Positions 58,380-64,000 of a stretch of DNA of 64,000 bases are shown piece after piece. Under the pieces are notes generated by a model. The model was not told the DNA's origin. It worked only from the letters and a program-made list of their open reading frames with translations, and did not search any database. Position 1 is the stretch's first letter, and each line of letters opens with the position of its first letter. This stretch comes from Pseudisothecium myosuroides (Eukaryota; Streptophyta; Bryopsida; Hypnales; Lembophyllaceae): assembly GCA_951799445.1 (NCBI GenBank), contig OX637297.1, forward strand, positions 3,596,001-3,660,000, read 5' to 3'. Both the position numbers and the translations under genes were made by a program.

Positions 58380-59880
58380 GGACTAAAATGGGATTAAAAA
58401 AAATGGGGAGGAAGTAGAAACAAATATAAAGTAATGGAACTATTTTTCATTTTATTCAAATCCACTTGGGATTTGTTTTAAAAAGGAGGGAGTAGAAACA
58501 AATATGAATTTATAGAACTATTTTTCATTTTATTCAAATCCACTTAGGATTAAAAAAAAATGAGGAGGGAGTAGAAACAAATATGAAGTGATGGAATTAT
58601 TTTTCATTGAGTTCAAATCCACTTGGGATTAAAAAAAATAGGGAGGGAGTAGACACAAATATGAGTGATAGAGCTATTATTCATTTTATTCAAATCCACT
58701 TAGGATTTAAAAAAATGGGGAAGGAGTAGAAACAAATATGAAGTAATGGAGCTATTATTCATTTTATTCAAATCCACTTGGGATTAAAAAAATGGGGAAG
58801 GAGTAGACACAAATAAGAAGTCATGGAACTATTATTCATTTTATTCAAATCCACTTAGGATTAAAAAAAAATGGGGAGGGAGTAGAGACAAATATGAAGT
58901 AATGGAGCTATTTTTCATTTTATTCAAATCCACTTATGATTAAAAAAAATGGAGAGGGAGAAGAAACAAATATGAAGTGATGGAATTATTTTTCATTGAG
59001 TTCAAATTCACTTGGGATTAAAATAAATGGTATGGGATTAGAAACAAATATGAAGTAATGGAACTATCATTCATTTTATTCAAATCCACTTAGGATTAAA
59101 AAAAAATGGGGAGGGAGTAGAAACAAATATGAAGTGATGGAATTATTTGTCATTGAATTCAAATCTACTTGGGATTTTAAAAAATGGGGAGGGAGTAGAT
59201 ACAAATATGAAGTAATGGAACTATTATTCATTTTGAAGCAAATCCACTTGGGATTAAAATAAATGGGGAGGGAGTAGAAACAAATATGAAGTAATGGAAC
59301 TATTATTCATTTTATTCAAATCCACTTGGGATGAAAAAAAACGGGGAGGGAGTAGAAACAAATATGAAATAATAGAATTATTTATCATTGAGTTCAAATC
59401 CACTTGGGATTAAAAAAAATGTGGAGGGAGTAGACACAAATATGAAGTAGTGGAACTATTATTCATTTTATTCAAATCCACTTGGGATTAAAATAAATGG
59501 GGAGGAAATAGAAACAAATATGAAGTAATGGAGCTATTATTCATTTTATTCAAATCCACTTGGGATTAAAAAAAATGGGGAGGGAGTAGAAACAAATATA
59601 AAGTGATATAATTATTTTTCATTCAATTCAAATCTACTTGGGATTAAAAGAAATGGTGAGGGAATAGAGACAAATATGAAGTAATGGAGCTATTTTTCAT
59701 TTTATTGAAATCCACTTGGGATTTAAAAAAATGGGGAGGGAGTAGAAACAAATATGAGTTTATGGAGTTATTTTTTATTTTATTCAAATCCACTTGGGAT
59801 TAAAAAAAATGGGGTGGGGGGAGGGAGTGGTGTAGGATATTAAGTGATGGAATTATTTTTCATTGACTTAAAATTCACTT
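58380..59880. repeat. 78 bp tandem array, ~18 copies
   Basis: The unit contains 'gggagtagaaacaaatatgaagtaatgg' and 'ttattcaaatccacttgggattaaaaaaa'. The landmark 'gtagaaacaaatatg' recurs about every 76-81 bp from 58.49 to 59.74 kb. Two subtypes alternate irregularly (tattattcattttattc and tatttttcattgagttc). AT-rich, non-coding minisatellite. Confidence 0.9.
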
Positions 59881-60305
59881 AGGATAAAGAATGAACTTCT
59901 CGGCACATATTAATAGGTTGAGAAGTATGAGTAGAAATGAAATTCATGAATAGAAATGAATACTGAGAAAAATTATACAAATGTATGAAACTTCTTCAGA
60001 GGAAAGAAAAAGAGTTAATCAAATTATCTCTTGAAGTTCTTTTCTTTAGGGTTTAGGTTTTAGGAAGACCTTTCAAATTGCATGAAATTAAACTTCACAA
60101 TGTACACACTATTGCTTTGTTATTAACTCAACTGTCACATTTAATGAAAAATCACTCAATATAGTTCCGAAATACACAAACAAATGTCTCTTCATTGTCG
60201 AGCCTAGTAGGCTTGGCCGCTTTGTTTCTTGGGCACTTGTTTTTTTAATGCAATGGCTCTGCCCATATGTTTCCAAAAAAAAATAAAATTGTTCTAAATT
60301 CCGAT
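59881..60305. other. AT-rich spacer
   Basis: No gene or notable repeat recognised. Confidence 0.4.
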
Positions 60306-60309
60306 CTGA

Positions 60310-60690
60310 GCTGATGCTGGGTGCGCCCTTCCTCTTGCGACTACTCCGTGAAATGCTAATATAGTGCGACCTCGAGTACTAGCCTCTGTTGTCTTTGAGA
60401 GAACAAGAAAATGGGCAATCTTGGGGGTGGGCGACCTCAGGTATGGCGACTTTGTGTCCTGGGCAAAATTGTGTATTGGGTGACCTCGGGTGCAGGCCTT
60501 CCTCCGTGGTGCCAAACTATGGGCTCTGTATAGACCTCGTGTATGTGGCAACTTCGTGTATGGGCGACCTCGGGTGTGGTGACAGCACTTTCTTCTTCTT
60601 CTGAACTTCACGGACATGGGCGAGTTTGGGTTCTGGGCGAGTTTGGGTTTTGGGCAACCTCGGGTACCAGGCAACTCCAGGTTTGGCAAA
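60310..60690. repeat. GCGACCTCGGGT motif array
   Basis: More than ten variants ('gggcgacctcagg', 'gggtgacctcgggtgcagg', 'gggcgacctcgggtgtgg', 'gggcgagtttgggttctgg'), same + orientation as at 45.8 and 54.1 kb. No gene starts directly beside it; it is followed by the direct-repeat module at 60,700-61,130. Confidence 0.7.
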
Positions 60691-60699
60691 TGTCATGAT

Positions 60700-61130
60700 T
60701 TTTCTTTTGTTTCTAAGGTACCCCTAAATGTCACAGACTCAATTTTTACTTTTGAGCCTCTTGGTATTTGCTCTAAATGGAATAAGAAGGCAAAATTTTC
60801 ACAAGTTGAATTAATTTTTTTGGACTAGTAACCGTACAAATTCAAACTAGACATGTCAGAGATCGCATAGGAAAAGAAAATACAACAATATCATTTAAAG
60901 ATTGAAAGATTATAATGTTTGATCATCAGGTTGTTAAAACAATCTCTATTTTTGCATGTCAAGTCAGAAAAGTTGAAGACCAAAATAATATGAGGTTGAA
61001 AGGCCTAACAAATACAACCCCAATCAATTTATGACTTCTCAAAATGTACTCTACTATTTTTATAAATGAATTTTTAGTTCGATTTTTTCTCCAAGATCTA
61101 GTGTATTTGGGGCTCATTTCCAAGAGCCCT
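60700..61130. repeat. Second copy of the array-associated module
   Basis: Direct repeat of 54,480-54,970 with moderate divergence, including 'caaactagacatgtcagagatc' and 'tgacttctcaaaatgtactct'. No coding capacity. Confidence 0.65.
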
Positions 61131-61545
61131 TAAATGTACGAAAAGTCTAGATTGCACTAGGTACCTTTGTACAAAACCTTGAATAGAGAAATTATAATCA
61201 TTCATTTTCAAAATCGGATATTTGATGCTAAAATTACACTTCAAAAACAATCTTTCCAAAATTTGAACTATTCAAAATAGCAAATTGGTATGGTTTTATT
61301 TAACTTCAAAGTTTCTTCGACACCACATTTGGCTGCCTTGTGCATTTAGGGGTAAAAATCTCTAAGGCACCCAATTCTAAATGAAAGATAAACTTCCAAG
61401 AGGTCCCGGGAAATCGCTTTCCTCAGTGTTTATTTGGAAAATGAAGATTATTTAGTTCTTCTACTTTTGTCTACACTATATAATTCTGCCCCTTTGAATT
61501 TCCTAAAATTTCAGATCATGCCCTATATCTTTTGAATTCTAGGTT
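61131..61545. other. AT-rich spacer
   Basis: No gene recognised. It lies between the direct-repeat module and the motif array that precedes the kinase-like gene. Confidence 0.4.
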
Positions 61546-61549
61546 CAAC

Positions 61550-61700
61550 CTATCAAGACGTGGTCGCCCCATCCAGCCGCGGCTAGGACACGCGGTCGTT
61601 GTACACGCGGTCGCCTTGTACCTGCACGCGTCTCTTTCCGAGAAGCCGAGGTCGCCCTAAGGCGAATGCGGCTACTTAAACGTTTGCACTCACCCACGGT
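61550..61700. promoter_or_regulatory. Motif array (complementary orientation) upstream of the kinase-like gene
   Basis: Copies read 'cacgcggtcg', 'gccgaggtcgccct' and 'cccacggtcgcca', that is, the motif on the minus strand. The hAT and 511-codon genes run leftward with + strand copies, and this gene runs rightward with - strand copies, so the motif has the same polarity relative to transcription at all three. Confidence 0.55.
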
Positions 61701-61860
61701 CGCCACTTCCGGCCTTGCGCATGGTCTTTCATCCGCCTCGTAGTGGATGACTGTGTGCTCGTGGGCCGGGGGTGAATTTGGACTTGGGGGGGGGAAGTTT
61801 TTGTAGTTTTCATCCACGAACTTCCGGAAAACAACGACCACCTTCTCCAAAACCACAGCC

Positions 61861-63666
61861 ATGTCAAATCCAGTGGGAGGTAGTCACACGAGGCGGAAGT
61901 CCAATTTGGACCCAGACAATCCAAAGCAGTTTGAAGTGCCTATATCTACAGGTCAAGTGACGGGGAGTACACGTCGAGCGAGGAAGAAGAAATAGAGGAC
62001 AGCACATGAGAGGGACCCAACGTATCCTCCTATACCCTATATAAGGTATGCATATAAGGTGTGTTTGGAATGGTATGAGGGAAAAAGTGTAGAGTTCTTG
62101 GAGGCCACCTACTTGAGGGATCCAACAACGTGCAGCCCAAAGTTAACGGATGATTTGTCAACACAAATCTTAAGTAAGTGCAAAGAATCGCAGGAGTTTT
62201 GCGACATGGAGTTAACTTACAGTAACAATGTCTACCACTGGCTTGATGATGTTATCCAGCTATGCATCTTCAACACGCAAAGATTGATGGAGGAAACGCG
62301 ACCGGAAGCCCCAAGGTATCCAGAAGATGAAGGTGCCATTGAATTCCGAGCGAAAATGGATTGGTGGGACAAAGCAACAATGAAACTCTCAAAGCATGGA
62401 GCGAGGGGATTCAAGTGGAAAAATGATGCTACAACGTCGGCGTTAGTGCGAGATGGTGGATTGTCTATCATATGGATCTCTCATTTGGCAAAGGTGGTGG
62501 CCCTCACTGGATACGATTGTCAAGGTGGATACAGAAAGGTGTGCAAGGTGCACATTGAAGGGATGGACACAATCCCGCCACACATCGCTCTTGCTGGAAA
62601 GATGCCAAAGACCGCAAACAAGCATGATGCGAGGGTGGAACAGTCGATAGAGGCCTTGGCATGTCCCTTAAATCATCCTGCTATAGTTAAATTTTTTGCC
62701 ATTAACGAGAAAAGTATGGAATCTTACACATTATGGTGGAACGGTGGTAACCTTGATGAGTTGAAGTCACACGATAAGAAGGTGACAATAAGCGTTGAAT
62801 GGAACAAAGTGAGGCGAGTGAGGGAACTTTCGGAGGAGAAACAAAAAGAAGTTAGCCTCTTTTGAAGGCATAAGGCAAAGTTGGCGTGGGCTCTCGTATT
62901 CGTGACTAATCTCATGCACAAGTCCTTGGTGTTGCACAATGACTTGTCTCCGAGGAATATAATGTTGCATTTTCTCGATTATTCGAACGAGATAATCCAC
63001 GTTGGGATTTGTGATTGGGGAATTGCAAGTCGTATTGACGAAAAAGCCCCATTGCATTATGGATATCCAAATGAAGTACAGAAGCAGGAAGAACAATCTC
63101 GTCGTTGGTGGGTGGCTCCTGAGTTGTTTTATGCGTTTGGGCCTCCAAATTTGGATACGAGCATATCTATTATGCAATCAACGCAGAAATATACGCAACA
63201 ATCGGACTCATACTCTATTGGAAAATTGACCGATTCGTGAGATGAGTGAGTTCGACAGGGACCTATTCAAGGATGCCAACGAATCTAGGTTCGCCACTAG
63301 TAGAAAACGCAGGAATTTTGACAGAATTTTGTTGATTTGGTCGCGTTGTCTTGAGCACTTTTTTGTTGATTTCAACAGAAATCTGTTAAAATTATCAAAT
63401 TTCGATTGAAATCAACAAAAAAGTGCCCAGGACAACGCGACTAAATCAACAGAATCCTGTCAAAATTCTTGCGTTTTTTACTAGTGTTCTTTGCGTATAA
63501 GTTGGATCAACTCTTGCACCCAGACCCGAAGATTAGATCGACATGTATGGAGTTGATGACATCGCTGATGGCTCCACCATGGAACATAAAGCCCCTCAAG
63601 CAGTTTTCCGTGATTCACCTTTGTAGTGGGAGTGTAGGACTTGAAGTTTTGAGTTTAAAACTTTGA
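61861..63666 (+). pseudogene. Protein-kinase-like gene, decayed
   Basis: The ATG at 61,861 opens a frame with TAG at 61,993 and TGA at 62,863 but otherwise open to 63,237. Kinase-like features: 'HIALAGKM' (possible VAIK Lys), 'EQSIEALACPLNHPAIVKFFAI' (helix C and next strand), 'LVLHNDLSPRNIML' (catalytic loop, HND instead of HRD), 'GICDWGIAS' (DWG instead of DFG) and 'RRWWVAPELF' (APE). A 1- or 4-nt frameshift follows 'SIGKLTDS', and a CACTA-like MITE splits 'SRF' from 'FAYKLDQLLHPDPKIR'. The frame ends at 63,666. The catalytic Asp, Asn and metal Asp are present, so the ancestor may have been active. The N-terminal ~200 residues are not recognised. Confidence 0.65.
63295..63486. mobile_element. 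CACTA-like MITE inside the kinase-like gene
   Basis: 192 bp from CACTAGTAGAAAACGCA to TGCGTTTTTTACTAGTG. Almost the whole length is an inverted repeat: 'gacagaattttgttgatttggtcgcgttgtc' pairs with 'gacaacgcgactaaatcaacagaatcctgtc'. Removing it with one copy of a TTC flank restores the kinase frame as RFFAYK, consistent with the 3 bp target duplication of CACTA elements, though two extra bases (GC) lie at the left edge. Confidence 0.8.
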
Positions 63667-63669
63667 AGG

Positions 63670-64000
63670 AATGAAGTAGTTGGCCATATTTTGCGCCTCT
63701 CATTTTGTATAGGGTACATGATTACGAGAAAAAAAAATTCTAGCACATACAGTGTGTTATTGAAAGCAATTAATGTGTATGGAAATTGCCAAGTTCCACG
63801 TACATCATTTTGAATTTGAATTTCTTTGAGCAAATTATCTATAACTTTGGGATGCGATGCAAGTGGATTCATTTGCTTTGAAATATGTGAATAGTACACC
63901 TAAGATATGAAAAATCCATATATTGGTGAATGGATATTGTTGCATAGTCATTTTCTCATCTATTATTTCATTTGATAATGTAATAATGAAATTTTAATCC
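63670..64000. other. AT-rich tail
   Basis: 3' flank of the kinase-like gene, running to the end of the window. No further feature recognised. Confidence 0.4.

Noticed and set aside
5910..62865. Stop-codon reassignment or readthrough to explain the many in-frame stops
   Set aside because: All three stop codons are affected, the transposase at 21-24.4 kb has none, and paralogues show Trp or Arg at comparable sites. Decay is simpler.

Overview
This 64 kb window looks like a transposon-dense intergenic stretch of a streptophyte nuclear genome (a land plant or close relative). The signs are TTTAGGG-type repeats, CACTA-type miniature elements, GT-AG introns, long AT-rich spacers, and transposase families known from plants. 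The lineage cannot be fixed from the sequence alone. No ordinary host gene, tRNA or rRNA was recognised. Nearly every coding stretch belongs to a mobile element, most of them decayed.

Layout. (1) 1-5.2 kb: AT-rich DNA with diverged ~185 bp tandem repeats and one small CACTA-like element. (2) About 5.26-19.09 kb: giant element 1, bounded by inverted arrays of a 177 bp repeat. It holds a broken DUF7869-like transposase, then a long multi-exon gene with a ParB-like domain and two FCP1/HAD-phosphatase-like regions. (3) 19,546-40,372: giant element 2, 20.8 kb, with 22 bp terminal inverted repeats and an 8 bp target-site duplication (7/8), inserted in a ~190 bp satellite-like repeat. It carries the same two-gene set, divergently arranged, with a far better preserved transposase; smaller elements and a telomere-like tract have invaded its middle. 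(4) 40.4-45.8 kb: tandem repeats without genes. (5) 45.8-63.7 kb: a decayed hAT transposase, an unrecognised 511-codon frame and a decayed protein-kinase-like gene, linked by shared arrays of a GCGACCTCGGGT-type motif. A second type of element (here called element C, with a gag-like or PF20167-like protein) sits once in an intron of element 1's transposase and once in an intron of the hAT transposase.

The most interesting signal is that each large element carries its own private short motif scattered through its promoters, introns, 3' flanks and even coding linkers. Element 1 has TATCGGCTGNCAGCCGATA, element 2 has ATCGTGGGATCCCACGAT, and the hAT/kinase region has GCGACCTCGGGT. Two diverged elements share the same unusual gene pair but different palindromes. 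This suggests that a protein encoded by each element recognises its own palindrome, much as VANC anti-silencing proteins recognise motifs scattered through plant VANDAL transposons. The best candidates are the transposase or the ParB-like/HAD protein; that link is inference. A second theme is that many genes are interrupted by in-frame stops while the frame is kept, as expected from cytosine-deamination decay of methylated elements.
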